Part shown: positions 9,341 to 18,738 of the stretch, piece by piece
Numbering within the stretch: the first letter of the stretch is position 1
How the letters are laid out: each line of letters starts with the position of its first letter
Assembly (NCBI GenBank): GCA_028285545.1
Contig: JANQPA010000062.1
Span: forward strand, 1-64,000
Direction of reading: 5' to 3'
DNA from: Saprospiraceae bacterium
GTDB lineage: Bacteria > Bacteroidota > Bacteroidia > Chitinophagales > Saprospiraceae
DNA: 64,000 nt
The notes under the pieces: generated by a model
Databases searched by the model: none
Told to the model about the DNA's origin: nothing
What the model saw: the letters and a program-made list of their open reading frames with translations, nothing else
Program-made: the position numbers and the translations under genes

Positions 9341-10073
9341 CATTTTGTTTTTGAAATTCACGCGGAGTCATTCCGGTTATTTCTTTAAAAACCTTATAAA
9401 AGGTAGATTTATTCTTAAAACCACATTGGCGGGCAATTCCATAAAGGGTATAATTTTTATTGTCAGAATCTATAATTTGTTTTTTGGATTCCGCAACCCG
9501 ATAATTATTTATAAAATGCTGGAAGTTCTTACCCGAATGATGGTTCACAACCTGAGAAAGGTATTTGGTATTTGTTGCCAGGCGATCTGCAACATTTTTA
9601 AGCGTCAAATTAGGATCTAAATAAAGTTCTTCTTGTTGTAGGAGTTCTTTGAGTTTAAAGTAGAGTTTGACCTCTTCTACACCTTTTAAACTACTAGAGT
9701 TATACTTATTACTTAAACTCATTAAAGGAAGGGCTTCTTCTTCTTTTATGACATCTCCATCTACCTCAAAAGCAATAAAATGAGTCAGTTCATGATCATT
9801 CCCAAAAATGGGGTGAATCACCAGCTTACAAACATAAGGCTCACCATTTTTTCTATAATTAATAATTTGCTCCTTTAAGGGTACATGATTATTCAGCCCC
9901 TTCCGTATTCGACGAATGGCCTCCTTTTCAGAATGGGGTCCCTGAAGAACCTGCCCGGGTGAGCGACCAATTACTTCATCCAAAGCATAGCCAGTCATTT
10001 CTACAAAGTCTTGATTTACCCATAAAATCTTTCTTTCCTTATCCGTTAAAATGACAGCAATATGAGGTACCAT
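9330..10073 (-). CDS. PAS-sensor AraC-family transcriptional regulator
   Basis: This 247-aa cytoplasmic regulator has an N-terminal PAS domain (about 1-110) and a C-terminal AraC/XylS double helix-turn-helix (about 150-245, with GIARQCGFKNKSTFYKVFKE). The PAS core closely resembles LOV domains: NQDFVEMTGY, then IGRSPGQVLQGP in the place where LOV proteins have GRNCRFLQGP. The photoactive Cys is absent, so blue-light adduct chemistry is not expected; it may bind flavin, another ligand, or none. There is no receiver domain or histidine kinase nearby. A 13-bp palindrome lies about 70 bases upstream (10142-10154). Target genes are unknown. The start is the ATG just ahead of the PAS fold. Confidence 0.85.
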   Translation of the reverse strand: MVPHIAVILTDKERKILWVNQDFVEMTGYALDEVIGRSPGQVLQGPHSEKEAIRRIRKGLNNHVPLKEQIINYRKNGEPYVCKLVIHPIFGNDHELTHFIAFEVDGDVIKEEEALPLMSLSNKYNSSSLKGVEEVKLYFKLKELLQQEELYLDPNLTLKNVADRLATNTKYLSQVVNHHSGKNFQHFINNYRVAESKKQIIDSDNKNYTLYGIARQCGFKNKSTFYKVFKEITGMTPREFQKQNGQA

Positions 10074-10543
10074 TCTGAAAAATTATAGTTTTGTTTAATG
10101 CTTGAAGTCAAAATCGAACAAATCATTAAACAATTTAAATCATTGATAATCAATTACAATGTAAGGTTTTTTTTCATAGAAATCGAGCATTTTTGTCCTA
10201 ATGAAAATCCAGCCTCAGGTCAACTTTTTGCTACTCCAAACTTTGTTTAACGTTTTGTTGAACAAATCTATTAAGGGGAAAATAATTGCCCGGCAGTTTC
10301 CTGTTATATTAGGCTCTTCAACTATTCATTTTAACAATCCGATACAATTCTTTCAATAATTTTTGAAAGAACCATAATGAAAAAAAATCCAAATAGATGT
10401 AAAATTTAACATTTCTGATGGATAATTCTTTCTTCTTTTTTAACTTGAAACACCATTGAAATTAAATATATTTACCAAATCCTAATTTACCGGTTGAATA
10501 AATCGTTATCGATTTAATTTTGCCAAGCTGATAAATTTCATAA
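10074..10543. other. 470-base divergent intergenic region
   Basis: This region sits between the starts of the PAS-AraC gene (leftward) and the 1221-aa gene (rightward). It is AT-rich. It holds a perfect 13-bp palindrome at 10142-10154 and a TAGATTTG -7-like box on the minus strand (10263-10270) without a matching -33. I see no RNA gene. Confidence 0.5.
10142..10154. promoter_or_regulatory. 13-bp palindrome, candidate operator
   Basis: ATTGATAATCAAT is a perfect dyad of ATTGAT/ATCAAT around one base, about 70 bases upstream of the PAS-AraC start. The same half-sites with T as centre recur at 39213-39225. The spacing differs from FNR sites, which have four bases between halves. It may be an operator; two occurrences in an AT-rich genome are only suggestive. 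Confidence 0.3.
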
Positions 10544-13500
10544 ATGAGTATATCTCGCCCAAAAGCGCTTACTGAACTCCCCCTTATCTATTACCGGTCA
10601 TTTATCTCTTATCCTGGTATACTGGATTTGATAGATATTTTCGGGCAGCAGCCCATGGCAGAACTGGCCTTACAACAAATCCTAAAGAATCAGGATTATG
10701 AGGAAACAATCATTCCCGAAGCAAGCCTGATCGATAAGGTGCGTCATCTATATTTCGAAAACAAAAACATCAAAAAGAAAACAGGTCTATCCACTATGGG
10801 AATAGGCTATCCCCTACTTTGTTTTAGGCATAATCAGCAACTCATTGTAGCTCCTCTGTTTATTTGGCCCATTCAAATCGAGGCACATCCTCAATCTTCA
10901 AATAAATGGCAGCTTAGTTATTTTGAAAATCACCAGATCCGGGTAAATCCGTATTTACTTAATTATTGGCAAACCTACTATGGCTGGAGTTATAAATCCA
11001 TTCAAAAGGAGTTTAAGACCTACCCTACCCTGCTTAAATCAACCATCCAAAACCTTCTTGAAAAGATTCATGCCGAAAATTTTAAGGATAACAGTCAAAG
11101 TAATGAATGGCATGTTAATCCTCCATTCTCATTAAATAGAATGGCTCATTTATCCACTTTTGAAAATACAGATCAAAATCCTACCATTCATTGGTCTGCA
11201 GTGGTGGGGAATTTCAATCCAATTTTTCAATACCTTCCTGTTCAAATTTCTGCTCTTAAAAATGAAGTTAATGAAAAAGCCGGAAGCCCATTTGGTATGG
11301 GACAATTAAACCCACAGCACTATTCTGCTTTGGAGTTGACTAGGCAATTCAAAACAAGCTTGGTTAAGGGATCTAATCAGGAGTCTTTACCGCTACTCAT
11401 GTATCTCCTAACCAACCAATTATCTAATGGGAATACTACTTTGATTATTTCTGACCAACAACAAACACTCAATCATATTTTTGAGGAATTGGGAAAGTTA
11501 GAATTGCAAAGTCTGGCTTTTCTATTCGATAATTCTTCTCAAAATTGGCGGCTCCTTCAAAAATTAATAAGCCAGACAACTCCTAAGGAAACCCCTTCTT
11601 TTGATAATAATACCTTTGAAAGCAAGCAATCATTCTTGTTGAAACTAAAAAATCAGCTGGATCAAAATTATGCCGCTTCTCGAAAAAGCGTTTTTCAGGG
11701 AATGGACTTTAAGGAAACTGTTGGTTATTTTTTACATTTTCAGCAGCAAGAAGGTAAAGAGTTATTGGATAGCCAAATCAGTGAAAATCAATATCTATTC
11801 TCAAATGCCGAGTTTGAAGAGATACATCAAGCAATAGACCTTTGTTACTCCAAATATCAACGCATAAACACCCTAAATCATCCGCTTGAAACCTTACATC
11901 CATCTATTTTTGTAGAACCGGATTCCGGGGAGGCAAAAAAAATACTGAGTATCCAGATTGAGAACCTGGAAAAAAAACTTAGAACCTTACACCATCAATA
12001 TATTTCAAAAGTTGACCAATACTCGGAAAAACTGCATAAATATTATCACTCTGTACTTCAGCAAATGGAATATCTTCTCCAGGAGATCAAGAGTAAACTC
12101 AAAATCTACCAAAAACAATATGGAGTTGATTTCCAACTTACCAGTCTGGCCAGTTTAAGACTAATCAGTAATTTTTCTTCACGGCATAAGGCTATCCTAA
12201 AAGCAAAAGAGGAGGTTATCACCTTATACCAAATGTTGGTTCAATACCATGAAAACCATGCCTACTTTGGATTTCAATTTAAAAGTGCTTCGGAAAAGAG
12301 AAACCTCAGTAGATGGGAACCTGATTTAGAAGATTTTGAGCAATTTTTAGGCGAATGGAAAAGCCAGTTGCCAGAACAAATAAAAAAAGAATTACTACGA
12401 TTAAGCCCCGGTAACACAAAATCTAACCTGGAAATGGATGGGGAGATCCAGGAATTGGAAACAGCGTTGGAAACAGCAGTTGAACAAATAAACAGTTCTG
12501 AACTTTTTAAAGAAAAGTTTAATAATGTAATGCTCACCTCCCTTAAACAGCAGAAATATGTCGAAAGTCTGGTCGAAAAAATTGAGCAAACCCGAGTTTT
12601 CATTAGAGATTTTGAAGCATTTTTTGATTGGAAGAAAACATGGTTTAATCTAAGTCAAAAAGCTCAATCCCTTATTAGAGCTCTTACAAAAGTGAAACCC
12701 CAAAATTGGAAGGCAGCCTTCAATAGTTGGTTTTTATACCACCGTATTCGCCTATCAGTAAGCGAAAATATACCAGCAGAGAATTTAGAGCTGGCATCTT
12801 TTGATCATCATTTCAAATTGCTCCAGGCAGAGCTTCCTAAACAAATTCGTGCATTATGGGCCAGTAGAAATGAGAAAGCTCGGAAAGATTGGAAAAATGA
12901 TGATAAAAGCCATTTTCAATTAGTAAACGCTCCACAAAAACCTGAAAGTGATTACTTTTTATGGGTGGACCTAATCCCTTTATATCTCCCCTACCTCACC
13001 CAAAAGATTCCCTTATTCTTATCCACTTCCTCTGCTGCTTTGGCTCTTAGTGATAAAGGAAATTTCAAATTTGATACGGTTGTACTGTTAGAGGGTTCCC
13101 ATAAAAGTTTGCATGAAGCACAATCTGCCTTCCTTTTAGGTAAAAGAATTGTAATTTTGGGCGATGAAAACCAAAAACACTTATTTAGACATTCTAAGAG
13201 TCTTTGGGATTATCTTGAAGAGTTGCCCTATGCTAAGCTGGATTCCGAAAATGTTGATCCTTTAAAAGGATACAGCCCACAAGATCAAATAAAGGAAAAA
13301 GACGACATCCAAATTTTACAAGTAGACGGTCGATATGAAGAAAAGGAAGAAGCTAATTTGGCTGAAGCTCAGGAAACCATTCGTTTGCTAAATGAAATTC
13401 AACAAAAGCCAGGCAGGATTTATCCAAAAGTCAACATCGTCTGCATGACCTATGGTCAAAGGAATCTGATTAACACCTATTTATTGGATATTAAACAAAG

Positions 13501-14209
13501 AAATCTTCCCGGCAAGGAAAAAATCCAGCAGTTGGAAAGAAATGGACTTTCCGTTTATGCTATTGAAGAGGTTCCTTTTCCTTCCTCTGATTTATTAATT
13601 CTCAACAATACTTATGGCACTATCGACTTACAGGGACAAATAAGTGAGAAGGTTGATAGATGGAAAAAATCTAGGTTTGAAGAACAGGTTAAGTTTCTTT
13701 TTTCAACACCCTTTCAGCAAATTTATATTGTCAACTCTTTACCAGATACTACCCTGTCTGAATTGGAAATGGAAGGAAGCACCTATTCCTACTTCTTAAG
13801 GTCCCCGAAAAAAGAATTTGATGGCACAAAAAGGGATGATAATAAGCCTGAAAGTTCAGGAAAGGGCAAAAATATGTCGTCCAAATTATATTTTGCTAAA
13901 GAAGTAACTAAACTATTGAAACCTTATTTAGAATCTCATCGTTTAGAACTTAATAAAGATTATTCAAAGTCTTCAAAAATTATCCTAATCCAGTCTAAAG
14001 ATGTGCCCGATAAAAAAGTTGGGATTTTAGCGGATGGATTTTTTGCAGATTCACCTTCCACCCATTTTAGCTGGGAGTACAACCAAATAGAGCGCTTTAA
14101 AAGCCAGGGCATTCATATTATTTATAGCTGGCCTATCCGTTGGTGGCAAGATCCACAAACAGAAGCCCAGCGTTTAATTCAAGAAGTTTCAGGCATTTTA
14201 AATAATTAG
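10544..14209 (+). CDS. Degenerate DUF4011/SF1 helicase-nuclease homologue (pseudoenzyme), 1221 aa
   Basis: The domain order matches the large DUF4011-SF1 helicase-MTES_1575 nuclease proteins: an N-terminal DUF4011-like region (about 60-130), LNPQHYSALEL at 255-265 where the helicase Q/motif-I block starts, a motif Ia-like LIISDQQQTLNHIFEEL, a long helical/coiled-coil insert (about 370-740), the motif II/III block, a C-terminal helicase half with GRYEEKEEANLAEAQ, and a Vsr/MTES_1575-like end with SWPIRWWQDP (1195-1204). The catalytic residues are gone. The Walker A slot reads VKGSNQES (274-281), motif II DEAS(Q) reads LEGSH (849-853), the usual QGDERD reads PFPSSD, and the nuclease acidic strand reads ILADG (1161-1165). 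GDENQ (873-877) survives. The reading frame is intact over 3.7 kb, arguing for selection on a non-catalytic role. Homology is inferred by motif alignment from memory. Confidence 0.7.
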   Translation: MSISRPKALTELPLIYYRSFISYPGILDLIDIFGQQPMAELALQQILKNQDYEETIIPEASLIDKVRHLYFENKNIKKKTGLSTMGIGYPLLCFRHNQQLIVAPLFIWPIQIEAHPQSSNKWQLSYFENHQIRVNPYLLNYWQTYYGWSYKSIQKEFKTYPTLLKSTIQNLLEKIHAENFKDNSQSNEWHVNPPFSLNRMAHLSTFENTDQNPTIHWSAVVGNFNPIFQYLPVQISALKNEVNEKAGSPFGMGQLNPQHYSALELTRQFKTSLVKGSNQESLPLLMYLLTNQLSNGNTTLIISDQQQTLNHIFEELGKLELQSLAFLFDNSSQNWRLLQKLISQTTPKETPSFDNNTFESKQSFLLKLKNQLDQNYAASRKSVFQGMDFKETVGYFLHFQQQEGKELLDSQISENQYLFSNAEFEEIHQAIDLCYSKYQRINTLNHPLETLHPSIFVEPDSGEAKKILSIQIENLEKKLRTLHHQYISKVDQYSEKLHKYYHSVLQQMEYLLQEIKSKLKIYQKQYGVDFQLTSLASLRLISNFSSRHKAILKAKEEVITLYQMLVQYHENHAYFGFQFKSASEKRNLSRWEPDLEDFEQFLGEWKSQLPEQIKKELLRLSPGNTKSNLEMDGEIQELETALETAVEQINSSELFKEKFNNVMLTSLKQQKYVESLVEKIEQTRVFIRDFEAFFDWKKTWFNLSQKAQSLIRALTKVKPQNWKAAFNSWFLYHRIRLSVSENIPAENLELASFDHHFKLLQAELPKQIRALWASRNEKARKDWKNDDKSHFQLVNAPQKPESDYFLWVDLIPLYLPYLTQKIPLFLSTSSAALALSDKGNFKFDTVVLLEGSHKSLHEAQSAFLLGKRIVILGDENQKHLFRHSKSLWDYLEELPYAKLDSENVDPLKGYSPQDQIKEKDDIQILQVDGRYEEKEEANLAEAQETIRLLNEIQQKPGRIYPKVNIVCMTYGQRNLINTYLLDIKQRNLPGKEKIQQLERNGLSVYAIEEVPFPSSDLLILNNTYGTIDLQGQISEKVDRWKKSRFEEQVKFLFSTPFQQIYIVNSLPDTTLSELEMEGSTYSYFLRSPKKEFDGTKRDDNKPESSGKGKNMSSKLYFAKEVTKLLKPYLESHRLELNKDYSKSSKIILIQSKDVPDKKVGILADGFFADSPSTHFSWEYNQIERFKSQGIHIIYSWPIRWWQDPQTEAQRLIQEVSGILNN

Positions 14210-14430
14210 GCTCACATACCATAACACTACCAATTTCGCTGTTTTTCATTTTGGGGACCTGAAATCCTCCTGCAAGAATATTATTGTAGGATACATGGCT
14301 TTTGGGTTTCAAATAAGAATTCACTACAAACTCGATTCAGGAATTAACAAATCGAAATGCAATTCCTCTCCTACATTCTAGGAGTAGAATTAATATTGAA
14401 TAACTAAGGTTTACTTTAAAGATTTTTTAG

Positions 14431-17268
14431 ATGAGACATTGGCTAGGAATAATGATATTGGTACTTGTTTTTGGAATGGGCTGCGACCGATCCCATGGTA
14501 AGGCAAAACCATCCAATGCTCCTTTTTTAAATGAAGAGGGAAAATGGGCAGACTCTTTATTATCTACCCTTAGTTTAGATCAGAAATTAGGGCAGCTGGT
14601 AATTTATCAGGGAAGTCCCTTAAAGTCTATCGAAAAAATAAAACTTTATAATGCTCTTATCACTGGTAAATTAGGTGGCCTGCTTATCCATAATCTTCCC
14701 GTAAAAAGCTATATCAACTTTATTGACAGTTGCCAGGAATTATCGAATATTCCTCTTCTTATCGGGACCGCTGAACAAAGTTTGTTAAATAATCAATTTT
14801 CTGATTTAGTTCGCCTGCCTGAATCTCCCTCCTTAAGAAAGATGGTTAGCGACTCTCTACTTAACATCATCGATCAAACCTTTATCCAACAGGCACGTGC
14901 TTTGGGAATTAATTGGAGGCAGTCCGACCAAAATTTAAGCCCCTCCATCATTTATAAACTAAACCAAAATGGCATCTTAAATTTCGAAGCCGCCAATCCA
15001 GATCAACTTCATATGGGAGCAAGCGATTCCCCTTCTTTTCAAGCCTCTATCCATGATTCATTCAAAAACCTGGTAAAAGCAGGTCTTTCTGGTATCATTT
15101 TACAGGATGGAATAGAAAACGGTTCTACACCGCCGAATTTATTCAAAAAGGTACTGAGAGAAGAATACACCTTTGATGGCCTAGTAATGGCCAAATGGGC
15201 ACCTGATAAATTGTCCAGTCACTTATCTGCTGGAGTTGATATTTTCATTGTGAATAAGGAGCCTGGAAATGCGCTATTAGCCTTGCATAAGGCTTTTCAA
15301 AAAGGAGAATTAACAGAAGAAGCTTTAAATAGTAAACTCAAAAAGATTTTATTAGCGAAGTATTGGAGTAAAAAAAGTAAAGAGGCTATCCATTCAATAA
15401 AGACTTCAAAACTGGTTGCTCTTCAAGCTTCCGTTCAGCCTTTCCAAGCCAACAAATTTAAAAATGTGCCTGATAACATCTTGGATCAATCAGGCCTGGA
15501 AGCACATTTCTTTTCTCCAAAGTGGGAACTGTTTAATCATCAACTATATGAAGAGGCCATCACTATAGCCAATGACCCCAATAGCTTATTGCCTTTTTCC
15601 AAAGTTCACCAACGCCGATTCCAAATTTGGGAGTTTAGCCCAAAATCCCTGACTACTTTCCGCAAGTATTTTGACAAATATGCGGGTGCAAGCATAAGAA
15701 GATGGTCTACCCTTCAAAATGGTCTGCCCAAGTTAGATTTAAAAAAAGGAAATACCCATATCATCGTTCTTGATAATTATAAACTGGACTCGAAAAAAGA
15801 TTATGCTTTTCTCACTAAACTTTCAAGTAGTGAGGATAATAAAAACAAAGTAATACTAAATTTTGGCCGTCCCGAAAACCTTAAACTTCTACCAGCTTCC
15901 GTAGCCATTATTCAATTACATGAAAAAAATGACATCCTCGAATCTTTAAGTGCCCAATTATTGTTTGGTGCATTCAAGGCAAAAGGACAGCTACCAAAAG
16001 AAATAGAAAGTAAGGTATCCTTTCAGACCAATTCAAAGGATCTTGAAAGGTTAAAATATACCATCCCTCAAGAGGCAGGAATTGATCCAAGGAAGTTAGT
16101 GGGCATTGATGCCATTGCTAATTCAGCCATCCAAGATGGAGTTATGCCCGGATGTCAGGTTCTGGTGGCAAAAGATGGCAAAATCATTTACAACAAAGCA
16201 TTTGGTCATCATACTTACAGAAAACAAAGGCAAACTCAATTGAACGATCTGTATGATCTGGCCTCCATCACCAAAGTGGGAGCAACCACTTTGGCACTTA
16301 TGAAACTTTATGAGCAAAGGAAATTCTATCTCAATTCAAAACTAGGTGATGTATTGCCACTACCTAGGTCCTCAAGCTTAAAAGATATTCCTTTAAAGAA
16401 ATTAATGGTCCATCAGTCGGGACTGCAAGTTTATATGCCGGTATCACCTTATCTCTTATTTAGGGATCAACCTAATGCTGATTGTGATTCCTTCTTTTGT
16501 AAAAATCAAAGTGACACTTTCTCCATTAAAATTGCAAATAGCTTTTATTTTAAAAAAGAATATCAACAAAAGATATGGGACGATGTTGTTCAACTTCCTG
16601 TCTATCGAAGGAAAAGAACTCGCTACAGCGACGTTAATTTTTATTTGTTACAAAAGGTTATTGAAAATATTAAGTCAAGATCTCTAGATTCAGAGGTAGA
16701 AAATAATTTTTATCGTCCACTTGGGCTTAGACACCTGGCCTTTAACCCTGCTAATAAGTTTGATAAAAAGAAATTGGTACCTACAGAAAATGATCGACGA
16801 TGGAGGCAACAATTGGTTCAAGGATATGTACATGATGAAACTGCGGCACTACTAGGTGGTGTTGCAGGACATGCCGGATTGTTTAGCTCGGCAGAAGATC
16901 TGGCAGTTATTTTTCAAATGCTTTTGAATGGCGGAACTTATGGCGGTCAACAATTTCTCAAACCTGAAACCATCCGTTTATTTACCAGCAGGCAATATGG
17001 CACAAGTCGTGGCCTGGGATTTGATAAACCCTCTTCAAGAAATCATTCTGCTATCGCTCAAAGCGCCTCATCGAAAACCTTTGGGCACACCGGGTTTACG
17101 GGTACCTGTGTATGGGCTGATCCAGAAAACGATCTTATTTTCATCTTTTTGTCTAACAGAGTCCATCCTCAGGCTAGAAATCCATTGTTAAATCGATTTG
17201 AAATCAGGCGTAGAATGCATCAAGTGGTTTACGATGCCCTAGATTCTTATAAGGAGAATCCACTCTAA
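14431..17268 (+). CDS. Lipoprotein fusion: degenerate GH3 domain plus class C-type serine hydrolase
   Basis: This is a 945-aa lipoprotein (lipobox Cys 18, GMGC). Residues about 35-320 match the GH3 N-acetylglucosaminidase fold, starting with LSLDQKLGQLVIYQG, but the KHFPGHGDT loop is missing, and the usual DGLVFTDALNM reads DGLVMAKWAPD, putting Lys255 where the nucleophile Asp belongs. A linker domain follows. Residues about 545-930 form a beta-lactamase-type serine hydrolase with intact motifs: SITK (Ser612, Lys615), YSDVN (Tyr732, Asn736) and HTG (886-888). GH3-serine hydrolase fusions of about 1000 aa are common in Bacteroidota and probably act on cell-wall material; here only the hydrolase half looks active. 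It is 221 bases after the helicase-like gene, with no clear operon link. Confidence 0.8.
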   Translation: MRHWLGIMILVLVFGMGCDRSHGKAKPSNAPFLNEEGKWADSLLSTLSLDQKLGQLVIYQGSPLKSIEKIKLYNALITGKLGGLLIHNLPVKSYINFIDSCQELSNIPLLIGTAEQSLLNNQFSDLVRLPESPSLRKMVSDSLLNIIDQTFIQQARALGINWRQSDQNLSPSIIYKLNQNGILNFEAANPDQLHMGASDSPSFQASIHDSFKNLVKAGLSGIILQDGIENGSTPPNLFKKVLREEYTFDGLVMAKWAPDKLSSHLSAGVDIFIVNKEPGNALLALHKAFQKGELTEEALNSKLKKILLAKYWSKKSKEAIHSIKTSKLVALQASVQPFQANKFKNVPDNILDQSGLEAHFFSPKWELFNHQLYEEAITIANDPNSLLPFSKVHQRRFQIWEFSPKSLTTFRKYFDKYAGASIRRWSTLQNGLPKLDLKKGNTHIIVLDNYKLDSKKDYAFLTKLSSSEDNKNKVILNFGRPENLKLLPASVAIIQLHEKNDILESLSAQLLFGAFKAKGQLPKEIESKVSFQTNSKDLERLKYTIPQEAGIDPRKLVGIDAIANSAIQDGVMPGCQVLVAKDGKIIYNKAFGHHTYRKQRQTQLNDLYDLASITKVGATTLALMKLYEQRKFYLNSKLGDVLPLPRSSSLKDIPLKKLMVHQSGLQVYMPVSPYLLFRDQPNADCDSFFCKNQSDTFSIKIANSFYFKKEYQQKIWDDVVQLPVYRRKRTRYSDVNFYLLQKVIENIKSRSLDSEVENNFYRPLGLRHLAFNPANKFDKKKLVPTENDRRWRQQLVQGYVHDETAALLGGVAGHAGLFSSAEDLAVIFQMLLNGGTYGGQQFLKPETIRLFTSRQYGTSRGLGFDKPSSRNHSAIAQSASSKTFGHTGFTGTCVWADPENDLIFIFLSNRVHPQARNPLLNRFEIRRRMHQVVYDALDSYKENPL

Positions 17269-17338
17269 AAAGATAATAAATTACAATCAGAAAAAACCTC
17301 AACCATCAGTATATCTTCCCAACAACATCACCACTACA

Positions 17339-17416
17339 ATTGCCATTGTCATTGTAATTGCCATTGTAATTGTCATTGTAATTGTCATTGCCATTGTCAT
17401 TGCTATTGACATTGCT
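17339..17416. repeat. Hexamer microsatellite ATTGNN x 13
   Basis: Thirteen consecutive 6-base units of the form ATTG+NN (ATTGCC, ATTGTC, ATTGTA and so on) fill the space between two convergent genes and run into the amidase stop codon (minus strand, 17415-17417). Only the last two positions of each unit vary. Such arrays are prone to copy-number change. It is not a CRISPR, as there are no spacers. Confidence 0.9.
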
Positions 17417-18662
17417 ACTTACTACTTTTTACCAGCCCATCAAAAAGCCAATTAGCCAATGCTACCCGGTTAGATTCCAAGATAATTCTTTGTTGGTCTC
17501 TGCTATTCCGGATATTTCCAAGTTCAATATATACTGTTGTCGGTTTGGTTTCTCTTAACATATGCAGGTTACGGGAGGATATGGTACCGCTGTAATTTCT
17601 ATACTTTGCATACTTTTGCTTCATAGTCTTCTGCATTTGAGCAGCTAAGGCCCTCCCTTTTTGATCATCAGGTTTATAATAAAAAAACAGATCTATTTGG
17701 GTACCCTGAGTTCTGGAGTCAACATGAATAACCACCATTTTTTGATCAGTGACTCCTTTTTTGAGGTTTTCCTCATAAAGCGCATTAACCACATTTGAAC
17801 GCAAATAAAGCCTTTCCCTTTGAGACCCCACCAAAGCAATATTACCCCAAAGCACCTCATCGTCATCACAGTCAAGATATTTACCTTCACGAATGCCATC
17901 ATTGATATCCCTGGTGATCATATAAGCTGTGGCGCCATGGGCGATCAAATTCCGGCATAATCTTAGGGCAACGTCATAAGCATATTCATCCTCACAAAGT
18001 CTGGTTTTACTTCTTTTACCAATTGCCCCAGGATCTGGACCTCCATGCCCACTGACTATATAAAATACTTTTCCTTTTAAACGAGTGCTGGTCAATGGAG
18101 TATTGGCGTATTTTTTTCCAAAAATCGGGAAGTTTCTTTTCCCTGCCGTTGTACTCATGGTGGTCAAAGCCGCGGTTTGTTCACCACTATCAGGCAGTTC
18201 GGGAGCTTTTGGGGTATCGGGTTTGGGTATGGTTAAATCCGCATCCGGACAGTTTAATTCATGGTAAGGAACCCATAATTCCATATCTGATTTAAAAGAG
18301 GCCGTTTTGATTTTTGACTCATACATCCGTTCATTATACTGTTGTATTTTCACTGCCAAATCCCAATTATCTACTCCTATAGTAGATCGGATTGTTTTTC
18401 CATTAAATTGATAGACAATTATGGGCAGGATATAGCGCTTACCAATATAAAGAGGAGCATTTTTCTTTAATTTGTTTAAAGCGTAGAATTGATCAAAATT
18501 ACAGCTATAGGCATCCAATTCATATTTTCTTAATAGAGAATAAATGCCATCTCCCTTCACAGCAGTAACTTCATAGTATTTCTCAGTAATATGCGAATCG
18601 TTCTTGGCACTGGCAAAGTTCAGACTGACCAAACACCAAATCGTGAGCAACAATCTATACAT
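17415..18662 (-). CDS. N-acetylmuramoyl-L-alanine amidase (Amidase_3) with LysM-like N-terminal region
   Basis: This secreted cell-wall amidase cleaves the amide bond between muramic acid and the stem peptide. A signal peptide (1-19, ending in FASA) is followed by a LysM-like segment (about 28-82, with KGDGIYSLLRKY), a linker rich in Pro/Thr, and an Amidase_3 zinc domain (about 200-412). The zinc and catalytic set is recognisable: SGHGG (first His), CEDEYAY (Glu), VVIHVDS (second His) and YIELGNIRNSRDQQR (catalytic Glu). It likely acts in daughter-cell separation or wall turnover. It is a single gene, divergent from ccmB by 76 bases. Its stop codon abuts a hexamer microsatellite. Confidence 0.88.
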   Translation of the reverse strand: MYRLLLTIWCLVSLNFASAKNDSHITEKYYEVTAVKGDGIYSLLRKYELDAYSCNFDQFYALNKLKKNAPLYIGKRYILPIIVYQFNGKTIRSTIGVDNWDLAVKIQQYNERMYESKIKTASFKSDMELWVPYHELNCPDADLTIPKPDTPKAPELPDSGEQTAALTTMSTTAGKRNFPIFGKKYANTPLTSTRLKGKVFYIVSGHGGPDPGAIGKRSKTRLCEDEYAYDVALRLCRNLIAHGATAYMITRDINDGIREGKYLDCDDDEVLWGNIALVGSQRERLYLRSNVVNALYEENLKKGVTDQKMVVIHVDSRTQGTQIDLFFYYKPDDQKGRALAAQMQKTMKQKYAKYRNYSGTISSRNLHMLRETKPTTVYIELGNIRNSRDQQRIILESNRVALANWLFDGLVKSSK

Positions 18663-18695
18663 AAATCGAATAATAGATTTTTTGCTAAAATAATT

Positions 18696-18703
18696 TAATT
18701 TTG
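18696..18703 (+). promoter_or_regulatory. Possible -7 box of the ccmB promoter
   Basis: TAATTTTG fits the Bacteroidota -7 consensus TAnnTTTG, 35 bases before the ccmB start. A TTTTTTG lies upstream but only 11 bases away, shorter than the usual 18-19, so only the -7 part is supported. Confidence 0.35.
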
Positions 18704-18738
18704 ACTTCCTTTCAACTCTCTTGTGAATTCAATTTGAT

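Noticed and set aside
17339-17416. CRISPR array
   Set aside because: Unit length is six bases with no spacers; it is a microsatellite.
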